Positions 22,941 through 35,127 are shown, numbered from the stretch's first letter. The stretch is DNA of 64,000 nucleotides from Liolophura sinensis (GCF_032854445.1 NC_088307.1:14522017-14586016), one strand, 5' to 3'. The notes: generated by a model from the letters alone, not told the origin. Made by a program: numbers and translations.

Positions 22941-23078
22941 CAGAAGCCGCCATTATGCCAGACGCCTGTCGTAACCAGAAGGCCTCAATCATGTGTGAGA
23001 CGCCTATCGTAAGCAAAAGCCGTCAGTCCTGTGTGAGACGCCTATCGTAAGCAGAAGCCGGCAATTTTGTGTGTGTAA
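22941..23078. repeat. 38-bp minisatellite, right part
   Basis: About three and a half units continue after repeat A, including GTGTGAGACGCCTATCGTAA and GCAGAAGCCGGCAATTTTG. Confidence 0.9.
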
Positions 23079-23977
23079 CTGAAATCCCGTGTTTGTATGT
23101 CACTACTTTTTCTCTATCGATAAGTATGTTAGTCCGTGATTAACATGACTAACGTGACTAATGACTGATATAAAAGCCTTCACAACACCTGTTCTAGCTG
23201 CGTTCCCTTAATCATCCTTTTAGCCCGTAAACTGAATAAATAAACGCACAGCAAACGGACAGTGTTGAGAAGAGGGCGGGCCGGCCGATGAAACTTGGTG
23301 AATAACAGGAAAGCAGACAACTGCCGTCTGGTCTTCATCGTCTGTGGGAAGATAAGCTTTAAGTGGTGATGGAGTCGTGGAAGCATTTCGAAGCACGCAA
23401 AACCTGTCAGTCGCTTGGCCTCATTGCGCCGTCTCGAACACAGGATATCCGGTATCCCGGCTTTTGAAAAGGCCCAGACTTTCGGAGTCTATCGTCATCA
23501 GGACATGTCTGACGGATAAAGTACACTGCTAGAGTGACAAATTTGCATCAACAAAAACAGTCGATTAACGTCAGTTACACGTGATTTAAGTATATATTTT
23601 TGCAAATTTTAAAATATTTGCGAAATATGTACGACTAAAATGAAACTTTCTTTAGAGAGCTTCATGCTGCTTTATGCCTAAAATTTATTTAGATTGGTAC
23701 GATTTAAATTTCTTCGCTAATTTCATTTGCCATGTTTTTTCAGTATTTGTGCCTTTTAAAAATTGTACACATGCCTAAAAGTGATCAGTTTTATATGTAT
23801 AGAGAAACCCGGGATAGCTGGGGTAAATCTCCAAGTCATAAAATGGCTATTTTTTTTTTAATTTCGTATATAGGTCATCCGTTAAAATTATTTTTGACTG
23901 GACGGGTTTGTATTTTTTAGTTGTCGAATATAGTTGTTGTTGTATTATCCAGTGTTGTGTATTTTGTACATAAGCAC
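23079..23977. other. Unannotated stretch
   Basis: No gene or repeat is recognised. Confidence 0.5.
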
Positions 23978-24165
23978 TGGAGCTCATATATACGACATTT
24001 CGCCGTACGTGGGATGGTCTGATGGCAACCTGCGGATTGTCGTGGGTTTCCATCGGGCTCTGCACGATTTCCTCCCAACATAACGCTGGCCGCCGTCGTA
24101 TAAGTGAAATATTCGTGAGAACGGCGTAAAACACCAATCAAAAAAATAAATCAAATAAATAAAAT
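23978..24165 (+). repeat. SINE1 copy, 5' truncated
   Basis: It begins around GAGCTCAT, continues CGCCGTACGTGGGATGGTC, CTGGCCGCCGTCGTATAAG, GAAATATTCGTGAGAACGG and ends GTAAAACACCAATCAAAAAA plus an AAAT tail. The tRNA head is absent. Two overlapping minus frames here are SINE shadows. Confidence 0.9.
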
Positions 24166-27080
24166 GCGGTTATTCCCAATGTATTTCCCATACATACAGT
24201 TCTGTACTCTGCTTTATACTATTTAAGGCTTTTTGTGAATGGTTTCTGGTGCAGCTTCCAATCAGGGCATTACTCTGATTTCCCATATAGCACATTTTGT
24301 GAATGGTTTACCACAAGATAACACCGATGCCACCGTTTGACCTTTAGTTCCATCGAGATTGAATAGGCTTGGGTAATATGTGGAGTGAATCGCCTTGAAC
24401 AACTGGAATGTCTTCCTGTCTGTTGACGTTTGACATTTGTATGAAAAATGAATGAACAGTGATAACGTGCATTTGTCTACTGTTAGCGACAGGTGAATGA
24501 AAATGTTGATCTGGTCAGTTGTTTAAGTTTGCAAAATGTCGTGGGCGGACCGTTCTAGAGCCTTGGCATCGGTTAACCGCATTCCCTCAAGGGTTGCGCA
24601 GTACATAAACAACACAGGTTGTGACAAGACTATAAATGAAGGAAAATCGAGACTGACAGGCTGCCTTATCCTAGTGAACGCGCATCCAGCCTGGACAGGA
24701 GTTCAAAACCAGGAGCATTCAAAATTTTTTTTTGTATTTGTCTATAAATACCACTGTTTATGAGCTGATCATTTCTTTGAAGAGAAAAAAACCCAAACAC
24801 GTTGCATTTGTACAGTAAATTAATAGTTTATATGTGTTCGAATATAAAGGAGAAATGCACAGAAGGGCGGCTTCAAGTAATTGCATTTAATATCACTCCC
24901 CGAAGAAACTGAGGGTGCCCGAAGTAAACCACTGTCCTCTGGCAGATAGCTGATAAACTTTCTACATGAAGGTCGCAGTTGAGATAAAGTATATTTGAAA
25001 GAACGATTGTAGTTTCAACACTCCATATTCAACGTGTTGAATAAGATCGCATATACATGTAAGGATAGTTGCAATTACATGTAAAGCGCAACCGAGATAT
25101 ATCTCTTCATTATCGACAACTTATAATCCAGCTTGATTTAATTCATTCACCTCGAACATTTTGTGCGCCTCTCCACCTTATTGAAAACCGTTGACTGCTT
25201 CTCTTTGCATCGATCCGTCTTAATTTCTTAAATGTATACTTTCTTCGTTGTTTGATGATATATTTAAAATTTATTTTGTTAAGATTTTATGGAGGTAAAG
25301 CTATAACAAATGTGCGCAGAGATAAATATTTCAGACCGAGCTTAAGAACGTAGCGGATAAAATCTATACTACCACTTCTTTGATCTCGATAATGAAAAAT
25401 GTAAAAGATGTGATTTCTGGTGCTCGATAATAAATCACATTCACTAAGCTAACTTCATAGCAGGAACATTTATGGGTTCGGTTAATGTGGAAAGTTTCGT
25501 CTAAAATGGCCTGTAAACAAGAACAAAAATCGATATGTCTGGCCGAGCCTATTGATGGCCGACATAATGAATGAAAAAGACATGGCCATAGAGAGACCTT
25601 ATAAGAAGGGCTATTACAATCTTGCGTGTGGCTTGATAAGCCTGTGTGAGAAAACTATCATACAACATTGACCTTTAAAGCGATACTTTGAACCTTTTTG
25701 AACCTTACTGATCGTGTCGATCATTTGATATGTCCTACAAAGTAGACTCATACAGCAAGCCCTTATATCTGTATAGTGGCTGTGTTACTACGGCTTGACG
25801 GATGTGTGACTATCTGTCCATGTCTGGCAAGGTCATCTTTGATGATCGTCGTGAAATGGTGTTCAGGAAAAGACAATCTACAATTTCCGAAGGTGGTGAG
25901 CTCCATAAACCAAATTGGAGCGTACTTTAACTAAAATGTATAGCGCGGCAAGCGGTGTGAACGGTGCAATTATGGCTTTGAATTGGCCACGAGAAAATTA
26001 TCAAGTTACGATTACTTACTGAGCAGACATTGTTCGTGGAATGGACCGTCAAGTATTACTGAGAAAAAACGCACTTGGTAAATTTCTGTACCTAGATTTT
26101 GTGTGCTTCGCTATTGTTTGTATCAATATAGCCGTATTTAATGTTAAATCCTTACATTATTTAGAAAGGCGAGGTTGACGGTTGATACACTAATGACAGG
26201 ACGAGTAACAAAATCTGACTAATACAAACAATAAAATTACAGGTTATCTAGTTTTGGGGCTTTTTTGGATGCGATTTTTTTGCCTGAATATTACCAATGA
26301 TTCTTCACTATACCTGTAATTGATAACTGACAGGTATTTCCATTTTACATTTACCCCTACGTAATTAGCCTTGCCAGTGTCTAGTTGTTTATTCTTTTGG
26401 TGCTTACGGTAAATCTTTGAAACTGGTCTGAAGAAAAAAGATTTTTTTGATTATTTCAGAGTAAGCAGATGCTGGAACTGACGATAAGGTAACGTATAGT
26501 TTGTGGAATTTGAAACAAAGTCCTAATCATTTTCAAGACATTTATTTTTTATTTTTAATCTCGACTGTGTATACGACGAACTAAGACATGCGCAAATGGC
26601 TATTGTCTACACTAATGCATGGGAGGTAACTCTGACAGGCTAATAAGACTGTAATTACAGTGCTTTGACATGGCTGCATGTGGATGCCACTCATCTGAGT
26701 GTCTGGTTTGTGATGCCGCGATGCTGTGATCAAAGCAACATGCATGTAAGCTCATGTTTTGAAGCCTGCAATTATTATAAGAGGAAAGTACTTCTTGCGG
26801 ATAATGACCTTTTCTAAAACCTTCCCTACCGAAAGGAATAAATCTGCCATTAGTTAGTCTGCTGACTTTTATTCATATGGCAATTCTATCTTTTGGTAAG
26901 AACACTGGATCCACATGCAATTAGTAGTGGAGCATATTTCTACATACTGACTTAAGGCCCTCTTGTGCACAGTAAGGATTAATGTTTACATTTGATCAGT
27001 TTCTCACTGTGTGGTATTACCAACCGAACACAATGCACATGTATAACTTGGCTGACGCGGCTGTGCCCTTCAATCGGATT
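24166..27080. other. Unannotated stretch
   Basis: Long, mostly AT-rich and without recognisable repeat or gene. A weak tRNA-like relic may sit at about 24640-24715 (GGAGTTCAAAACCAGGAG). GGAGGTAACTCTGACAGG at about 26630 is similar to GAGGTAACTCTGATG near 21657. I do not know that motif's source. Confidence 0.4.
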
Positions 27081-27290
27081 ACACTACAAGGGAGACGAAT
27101 GGCTCACGGCCAATGGGGTCACGGGTTTGAATCCATCTTCAGCGGCTTAGGTTCGTGGCCTGACGTCAGTATGTTTGCGTGTAAGTGTCAGGATGCACTA
27201 GCTTCCCTGCTACACAGTGGTTCACACCCGGGCGCCCAGGCTACCTTTCCATTAACCACGGCAATCGTCGGGAAAGTATAAGGATTTTGA
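27081..27290 (+). repeat. Possible unassigned tRNA-derived SINE relic
   Basis: GGGTCACGGGTTTGAATCCATC at about 27117-27138 contains a B-box-like GGGTTTGAATCC, preceded by TGGCTCACGGCCAATGG, an A-box-like stretch. Downstream sequence matches none of SINE1-3. Only one copy is seen, so this is tentative. Confidence 0.35.
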
Positions 27291-28005
27291 TACGGCCCAA
27301 ATTACCTATCGAATAAATACATTTCTCATAAACTGTTTTGGTTTTAGTTTAGCTGCTGGTTTTTGTCGGAGGTGAAGTAGATGACAACAATGATTCCTTA
27401 AATTATAGTGAATTATGGTTAAACTGGTTAATTATCTTCCATCAGTCGTTACAGATTTTATTTCAAAAGGACCCCAGAGGGTTTCCAAATATTGTGTAAA
27501 AGTAACAGCCATTTTCTTTCTGGGCTCCGATCGTACACCAGTTGAAGGCATGTCAATACACCATAATAATTGATGCATGCAACATTTTTGTTATCTTTTC
27601 GACGTATCATCTGGGATCATAAACATAAAAATATTAGTAAAAATAGACCTCAAACAGATTACAATTATTTTTTTTTAGTATTGCTAAAACTGTGGATAAT
27701 TTTGAAAGTTCCACGCCGTTATGTATCTCGAAGAGTTCAAGAAAAACATCTGTTTCAAAAATGTCCGTGTCTACTATGGACTATAGATAATTATTAACAC
27801 ATTACAAATTACAAAAGATCTTTTGTAATTACCGTAATTTAAAATGTATTTTTGCCATTTATTCATTAGTGGACAAATTTACACTGGTATTCGCACAAAA
27901 TCTGCTGAGAAAATGAAGGTTAAATTATATGGCTAGGAAATGTAAATTTTTATTTTAGCATATCACAAGTTTTGCATTTTTCCAAGTTCACCATTACTTG
28001 GGAGA
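27291..28005. other. Unannotated stretch with a perfect palindrome
   Basis: Contains a 24-base perfect palindrome at 27807-27830 (half-site AATTACAAAAGA). Otherwise featureless. Confidence 0.5.
27807..27830. repeat. 24-bp perfect palindrome
   Basis: The half AATTACAAAAGA is followed immediately by its exact reverse complement, with no spacer. It could extrude as a cruciform or be a dimer-binding site. Its role is unknown. Confidence 0.9.
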
Positions 28006-28230
28006 CTATAAAAGACTACAGCACAAAGATTAAAACCACAGCAGGGACGAAAGTTGACAGTTGCAAATTGTTATACGTAACCAGTGATATACAGCTTCGT
28101 GTCAGTTTACCTCTTCCAGGGTCTTATCTTGACTGTTAAATTAACTGACTTGAATGTTACTTAAAAAGTCTCTAGCAACCATGGATTTTACAGGATTAGC
28201 GAAGGAAAATAATTGAGTAAATGTAGATTG
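28006..28230 (+). repeat. Repeat A copy, diverged
   Basis: It starts CTATAAAAGACTACAGC, then ACCACAGCAGGGACGAAAG, TTGCAAATTGTTATACGTAACC, CAGTTTACCTC and AGGGTCTTATCTTGACTGTTA. The start matches the start of the full copy at 22659, which supports a true 5' boundary near TATAA. Confidence 0.8.
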
Positions 28231-30540
28231 ACACTCGTACATTTTCAGGGAAATGAATTGCCCCTATGGCATTTCTCTGTGATGTACGTCTTTTGAAAGT
28301 GTATGGTCAAGATTTTATCTCACTGGTTCTCTAACTTTTGATATTGTTACTAATGTAAATCGGGCATTTACATTTATATCTCGTAATTTTGTCTCAGGTA
28401 CACGCCAGAAGGGCTGCTAAGGAACACACTGGAGTCTTTAGTTGATACTATAGCATTTATTACATTGAATACTACAGATTGTAAACCATTTATGAGTCTA
28501 AAGGTCTAAATACTAAGTGCATTGCAGATATATGAACATAAAATGAAACAGTATTACTTGGATTAGAATCCTTGTTGCAGAACAGAGATCCCAGGACGAA
28601 TAACCAATGGGTTTTCCACGTTCACTTCTCTTTGACCTATTTCATAAAGTGGAATTGCCAACAACGCGCACAGCTAAATGCTTAGATGTTGTTTTCTTTT
28701 GTTGTATGTGTACCATCTTCTTCTGCTTGCCTTTAATAACAAATCGATTATTCCAGAGGTAATTAATGAAGACATGTAACCAACGTGTGCGTGGACTTTC
28801 AGGCCTTGACGTCTCAGATTCTGTTCCAGACATTTGCTGACTGATGAAATGGCACTGACGCACATCCGTCCGTGTCACTCCCTGCACAAGCCAATCGCTG
28901 CACAATGTGGCAATTAATGTAGAATGATGGGCATTCTCTTTAAACGAACACATTCGTTAAGCAACAGGCATTGCGATCTAACTAATTATACCTTGACACG
29001 ATGCAAGTTGGCTGGATTTTACAGGCTAAAAAGCAAGATATCTATTCAGGAATGTGCAATGAAGTTGCTAAAAGCACAATGACATGTAGAATTAAACAAC
29101 TAAAAATGTCATCTGCATGCAGTTTACAGCTGAGGGGTCTTTGCTCATAATGCTCAAAATAAATTCCAAAGCAGACAAAGACTGAATTCTTGGTTAGGCC
29201 GGAAGACGTGTACTAATTAAAATGGACAGGGGCCATGGAGTATTTTGACAGACGTGTGTATCGCAGTGGTTTGGCTAGATATAGAGCTGTGTTGCTTGTG
29301 AGGTGATTTGCACGATGCTGTCATTAGATGGCAGAGACTGACAAATTTCTGTGTATATCGTATGAATTATTCAGAGCAGGCGAGCTGCTGAAAGCCTCTC
29401 CTAAGAGGAATCTGGACTTTCACCCATCGAGAGCTTCGTTCGCTAGACATTTAATTTCCTGAACCAAATTTAGAACAGGGAAGTGGTCGTCAGGGCATGA
29501 AATCTGACGTCTTCCCTTGTTATTGCCACCTTTGCAGGCAGTTGTTTATCAGAGATTAGAGATTAGAGAAACCAAGGTCAAAAATGGCGGACATTGGAGC
29601 GAAGGAAATTTTAGGCTAAAAAGCAATTCCTAAGACGGTAATGATAATATTTATATTCTAATGGCTCGTGTGCTATGACAAAGAGCCTGTGAGAAGCTGA
29701 CTAAAACCACTGTTCAAGATCCCTGCGATTAATGAAAATCAGAAATTCCTTTTAGTACCGCAAGTGATGGAAATATTGGGTTGCATGGGTAGGCCACCAT
29801 GCTCTATTATATCCGAGGAATTAAGCTGAAAGGCCATTCATATTTTATTGGATATTGCGTTATAAACGAATACCGGAAAACAAATAAACTGAATGAAAGC
29901 TGAACACAACTATAAGCTATAACAAAACCTCAAGCATTTCCTAATCTTCTTCCAGACAATGGTGCAATATATCTTCCAAACCTTTCTCCCCGTCTTGGCT
30001 GAGAATAGACCTGCGCAGGATCTTAGCAGTCGTCTGGCATATAGACTCATCTCAAACAGGAATGAACGAGTATGAAATATGGGTCCCTGGTGACGGTAGT
30101 GGTGAACTCAGTGACGGGTATATACGAACTCCTGGGACATACCAGGGAACCGCAAACCCTGTCAGTAATGTGCAGTCCTTACTGAGAGGTGTAATGTTTT
30201 ATTGCGGCGCCCCCAGTCCAGCAAAAGTGTTATTGAAAGACTCATTTGGGTCTGGTTAAATCACACTAAGCACCACTACGGATTAATAATTCACACGCAG
30301 CGCTTTTAATCTCGGTGTGTTGTCACTGTTCTTGAATGAAGAAAGGGAGAAATCGTATTATCGGAAGTCCGATCACAAGTATATATATTGAGTCAACATA
30401 TAACGCTTTAGATACAAATCTTGACGCTTTGTTTGCGTCGTATATTATTGATAATAGTGTAATGATATTGTATTACCCGTGTTCGAATTAGAATTATTCA
30501 CCGTAGACTTCTGACAAGTTTTCTATAACCGTTAATATGT
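28231..30540. other. Unannotated stretch
   Basis: No gene is recognised. A 103-codon minus frame at 28642-28953 and a 65-codon plus frame at 30062-30259 have no domain. The latter follows an acceptor-like CATCTCAAACAG ending at 30060. Tandem GATTAGA motifs occur at about 29554-29568. Confidence 0.45.
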
Positions 30541-30762
30541 GTTTAGCTAGCCACTGAGCACTGACCGCGGAGCCTCTCACTAATGCCGTCGCTGCGAGCT
30601 CAAGTCCAGCTCATGATGGCTTCCTCTCCGGCCATACGAGGGAAGGCCTGCAGCAACCTGCAGATGGCTCTGCCCGGGTTCTTCTCACCATGATGCTGGC
30701 GGCCGTGGTATCAGTGAAATATTCTTGAGTACTGCGTAAAACACCAACCAAATAAATAAATA
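30541..30762 (+). repeat. SINE1 copy with internal deletion
   Basis: The head is decayed (TAGCTAGCCACTGAGC). CGTCGCTGCGAGCTCAAGTCC marks the B box, and the 3' end is GAAATATTCTTGAGTACTGC then GTAAAACACCAACCAAATAAA. About 20 bases around GGTTTCCCCCGGG are missing. Confidence 0.88.
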
Positions 30763-31849
30763 GGTTTCGGCAGTTTCGCGCGTGTCAGTTCACCTGAACC
30801 AAAGTGTACGTCTCATGGAGGAAGTATTATGAAATTGGATACATGAACATTGTATAAACGTGGTGTAGTATTTGGATAATTCTTTCATTCAATCAACAGG
30901 AACATCCTCTGGTACTTTCCTTCGTCAGTGAAAACTGTTGACAGATTCTCTTTACATGCATCAGTCCTAATTTCGTACTTAATATACTTTTTTAACTTCA
31001 CTAGGGGTTGCGGGTGAACGTTGGTTTGGGAATTGGCCGTGCGATTATTGACCTGCAATGTCCATTTTGGTTGTCAGCTGGTGTATGGATGTCAATTTTG
31101 AAGTATAGATTCTTTGAGACAACCCTAATATTTTCACACGGCTATCTTGTTCCCCGGTATAAGAAGTTCTCTTGAAGTCTCACATCGTATGCTGAATGAT
31201 ATCAAATCCATCACTTTTCTTGTCAGGGACGTCAAGTAGACTTACAATTATATTCTCAAGATACATTGATACAGTTGCCAGAATCAAGCACTGCATTGGA
31301 TGCATTGCTGTTACCGTCTCGTGATCTTAAAAATGAATACATTATTTTGGTAGGTAGCATAGCCTACAGTAGGATAAAATGTATCATCACCAGACTTAGT
31401 TGTCCTTGAATGAAATCAAAGTCAGCGTTCAGGTAACCTGATATTTCTGATCGACTTGTAAGGCAAGAACAAACGCTGATACAATATGCACTCTGTCTAT
31501 TCTGCCCCGGCGTGTCACGTTGTAAATGTTCGCGGCTCAGGTGGTTTTATCAGAGCGTTCTTGTCAAGTCAATTTCCGGACTGCAGCTTAGGTTGCCACA
31601 CCTGTGGCCTTGTATCGGTCAATACAGCATCGGGGTAACGCACTGACTAAATTAATGCTATGGGAAGGACAACAATGTGCATGTGCCTGGGTCTTTATCT
31701 CAATGGCCAGTCACAGGTCGGAACTGTACAAGTATTTGTACTACTATCAGTATCAGCATCTCTCGGCATGACGTTCAGACAGTGTATTGCGAATATCAAC
31801 GCAATGTTGATCATCCTTTGAAAATTGGTCTGTTAAGACGGAACGCCCA
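30763..31849. other. Unannotated stretch with one stray minisatellite unit
   Basis: At 31061-31100, TTTTGGTTGTCAGCTGGTGT then ATGGATGTCAATTTTG is one isolated unit of the 31-bp minisatellite that forms an array 750 bases downstream. Otherwise no gene or repeat is recognised. Confidence 0.5.
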
Positions 31850-32042
31850 TTTTGGTTGACGGCTGGTGTACGAGCGTCTGTTTTGGTTGACGGCTTGTGT
31901 ACGGACGTCTGTTTTGGTTGACGGCTGGTGTGCGGACGTCTATTTTGTTGACGGCTGGTGTACAAACGTCTGTTTTGGTTGACGGCTGGTGTATGGATGT
32001 CTGTTTTGGTTAACGGCTGGTGTCCGAACGCCTGTTTTGACG
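31850..32042. repeat. 31-bp minisatellite
   Basis: About six units of GTTTTGGTTGACGGCTGGTG followed by TACGGACGTCT, each with a few changes. One unit has lost two bases (ATTTTGTTGACGG). The minus-strand 103-codon frame over it is a shadow; the period is not a multiple of three. Confidence 0.95.
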
Positions 32043-32885
32043 CCTCGATACGTACCAGTGACACAGGAGTAGGTCACGGTGCAGTAGGACGTGAGATGTG
32101 GGCCAGTTCTTCAGTGCCTGCCAGGGATGATTGTCTCACCTGATAAAGCTCACATTAAAACCGGAGATCCGAGAACACCCGGTCACTCTGTACTAAGGCG
32201 ACCTGGATGCAACTGACCTAGCCTTCGTTTCTTTCGGCCCCAAGCGACGGCATTTCTGTCCGAATTTAATCATGCCAACAGGGAGTCTTAATGTATCCAG
32301 TAATCTTATTCCAGGAATCATCATTTTTCTTCTCCGCTCTTTCCATTTGAGCTGGCAGAGAAAATGCAGACCTAAGGCAGGAATGATATTGCTCTTATTT
32401 TTTTTCTACCTGGCTATTTTCAATCTGTCCACCTTTGAAACTTTTGGTCGCCCTTAGTTCGATTTTCATTTAGTGGATAATCATTTCATTGTGGGAACCC
32501 GAGAAAAAAAATGTTGTTTACTCGAAATATGCCTATCAGCATGATATGGATAGAAAGCACTCAACGTTCTGTGTGTCTTGTCTGCTTTTATTAATCCCAT
32601 TAGGTTGCTAGACGTTGACGAATGAACGCATAAGTTCTGATGACATGGGGTAAATGAACCCACGAATTAAAAAAAAAATAACAGAAATTTTTTCATTATA
32701 TTTTCTCCAACTTTCCATAAAGAAATGACATTTCTTGAATACCGTTTTAAGAATAGACTCTGTGTTCGTTGGAAGTCGTTTTTGATTCTGCGACTTCCAG
32801 CATTTTCTGTTGGTGAGTAGTTTATCCAAGGTAATGATAATAAGTTAGGGCCGTGTACAATGGTTCTCAGTGGTTAAAATCAGCA
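32043..32885. other. Unannotated stretch
   Basis: No gene or dispersed repeat is recognised. Confidence 0.5.
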
Positions 32886-33480
32886 CCCATGTACGCTTAT
32901 ATGCTGACGTAGCCCTACATGCTCACGAAGCCCTACACGCTCACGAATCCCTACACGCTCACGTAGTCCTACACATTCACCTAACCTTACACGTTCACGC
33001 AAAAATACACGCTCACGTAACCCTACACGCTCACGTAACCTTACACCCTCGCGTAGCACTACACACCCACGTAACCCTACACGTTCACGTAACCTTACAC
33101 TCCCGCGTTACCCTACATGCTCACGTAGCCCTACATGCTCACGTAGCCCTACACGCTCAGGCAACCTTACACCCTTACGTAGCATTACACGCTCACGTAA
33201 CTTTACACCCTCACGTAGCCCTACACGCTCACGTAGCCTTACACCCTCTTGTAGCCTATACGCTCACGTAGCCCTACACGCTCACGCAACCTTACACCCT
33301 TACGTTGTAACCTTACAACCTCGCGTTGCCCTCCACACACAAGCAGTCCTATATGCTCACGTAACCTTACATCTTTGCGTAGCGCTACACGCTCACGTAG
33401 CCCTACACCCTCGCGCAGCCCTACACACTCACGTAGTCCTACATACTGACATAGCCTGACACCCTCACGTAACCCTACAC
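32886..33480. repeat. 18-bp minisatellite, left part
   Basis: About 33 units of the type CTACACGCTCACGTAGCC, with frequent AACC/AGCC and CACCCTC/CACGCTC variants. Because the period is a multiple of three and the unit lacks stops, a 133-codon plus frame (32870-33271) stays open and would encode a six-residue His-rich repeat (LHAHVA/T). I regard this as a by-product of the array. SINE1 interrupts the array at 33481. Confidence 0.95.
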
Positions 33481-33752
33481 AGGGGCCTCCGTGGCTTAGT
33501 CGGTTAGCGCGCTAGCGCAGCGTAATGACCCAGGAGCCTCTCACCAATGCGGTCGCTGTGAGTTCAAGTCCAGCTCATGCTGACTTCCTCTCCGACCGTA
33601 TGTGGGAAGGTCTCTCAGCAACCTGCGGATGGTCGTGGGTTTCCCCCGGGCTCTGCCTTGTTTCTACCCACCATAATGCTGGCCGCCGTCGTATAAGTGA
33701 AATATTCTTGAGTACGGCGTAAAACACCAATCAAATAAATAAATAAATAAAT
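33481..33752 (+). repeat. SINE1, full length, youngest-looking copy
   Basis: The A box TGGCTTAGTCGG is at 33492-33503 and the B box GAGTTCAAGTCC at 33560-33571. The body is intact and ends GTAAAACACCAATCAAATAAA plus an AAAT tail. Exact 10-base flanks AACCCTACAC (33471-33480 and 33753-33762) mark the target duplication, although the host array itself contains this string. It closely resembles the 13.6-kb copy and is a good reference for the family. Confidence 0.96.
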
Positions 33753-33795
33753 AACCCTACACACTCACGCCTCATATGCCTACATAGATTCACAT
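33753..33795. repeat. 18-bp minisatellite, right remnant
   Basis: About two units, AACCCTACACACTCACGCC and a decayed CATATGCCTACATAGATTCAC, follow SINE1. Confidence 0.85.
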
Positions 33796-34831
33796 GGCGT
33801 TAGCGTTTATTTTAGCACAGTAAATGTGGAAGAACTGAAATTTTAAATTGAGGAGCCACAGTATGTTCTTCATCTATTTTCTACCCGAGGAAGGCGGGTA
33901 AGGGGCGATATAAGCATATCTCGGTCCCCGACACTTAAAAAGTGGGTTCACCCTGGGCCCCTGTTCCTTTCGCTTACTCTTTGAACAACGTAGTGTAAAG
34001 ACCGAGGTTACACTCTAAACCCTGAAAATATAATTCCCTCTGTAACCAAAGACTGCCTATAGAATTTACTTGCCTTTTGAAGAAACAACGACACAAGTAA
34101 GAATAAAACTTGATAAATTCTTCTACATTCAGTCAGAAAAATGATCGCCAAGTTAAATCTCGCCAAATCGTGTCTGAACACAAAGCCTGGATAGCAACGT
34201 TCCTAGGATTCTGAATTGATCACATCTCCGTCCCAGTTCAAGTTGCATTCTTACTGAAACATGGCAAATGTCAAACCTGTGCTTTGCCAGGCTAATATCG
34301 TACTTAAGAAAAGACAGCCATTTCTACTTGTAATCCTCCAGGCCACGATGCTATCTAGATTAAACAGTGTCGTTATATGGGTGTTAGTTAGTAAGGTTTC
34401 TGTCTACATGAACCCGTCGAAATGGTACGAGTGAATAAAACGACCGTTGTCTGTCTTGTTATTGTCTTCACTACAGCTAATGGCAGACAGAATACAGAAA
34501 GTTGCCCTTAAGATTAGTTCCTTTGATCATGTCTGTGTTTAAAATATTCTTATCACCCCAAATCTATCTCTCTTGGCACTGAGTGAGCCGTGTGTTTCCC
34601 GTAGGACAAGGGGATAATGGGACGGAGTTAAGGGAATATGTAAATTGCAAATATCTTTGGATAATAAGGTTTTCTTTGGATAATTCCTTACATCGAGTCA
34701 CAGTCGTTCTTGTAGTTTTTAATCGGACATTTTTGGAAGCATATATGCAAAAATGCCGAAGTAAAAACCAGTTTTGTGCGCGTAAGATGGATTACAATAG
34801 TGGAGAAAATGGTTAATTTGCCCAAACAAGT
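33796..34831. other. Unannotated stretch
   Basis: No gene or repeat is recognised. Confidence 0.5.
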
Positions 34832-34947
34832 TTTATTTATTTTTTTATTTATTTATGTTTTTATTTATTTAGTTAGTTAGCAGGTGTTTTACGACATACC
34901 CAAGAATATTTCCTTTGTACGACGTCGGTCAGCATTATGGCCCTGTG
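34832..34947 (-). repeat. SINE1 3' fragment
   Basis: An ATTT-rich tail, then GCAGGTGTTTTACGACATACC, CAAGAATATTTCCTTTGTAC and GACGTCGGTCAGCATTATGG. This is the minus-strand 3' third of SINE1. Confidence 0.85.
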
Positions 34948-35127
34948 AAAAGGTGTTAAGGAAAATTTCAAGATGCAGCTGATAAGGACAAGGGATTTTA
35001 TTTACAAGAGGTAACTGGAGATGGATATTCTTTTCAAGTGTCTGTTTATCAAATTGAGTAATTGTAGACTAGTGTCGTCTAAGAATCTGTAATTATCATC
35101 ATTCTTACTTCGCTTACTTATGACTTA

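Noticed and set aside
22036-23078. Regular 38-bp repeats as a CRISPR array.
   Set aside because: Repeats are contiguous without unique spacers of constant size, there are no cas genes, and the DNA is animal nuclear.
31753-32064. A 103-codon minus frame with repeated Thr-Pro-Ala-Val-Asn-Gln-Asn-like motifs.
   Set aside because: It is the reverse reading of the 31-bp minisatellite; the reading frame rotates from unit to unit.
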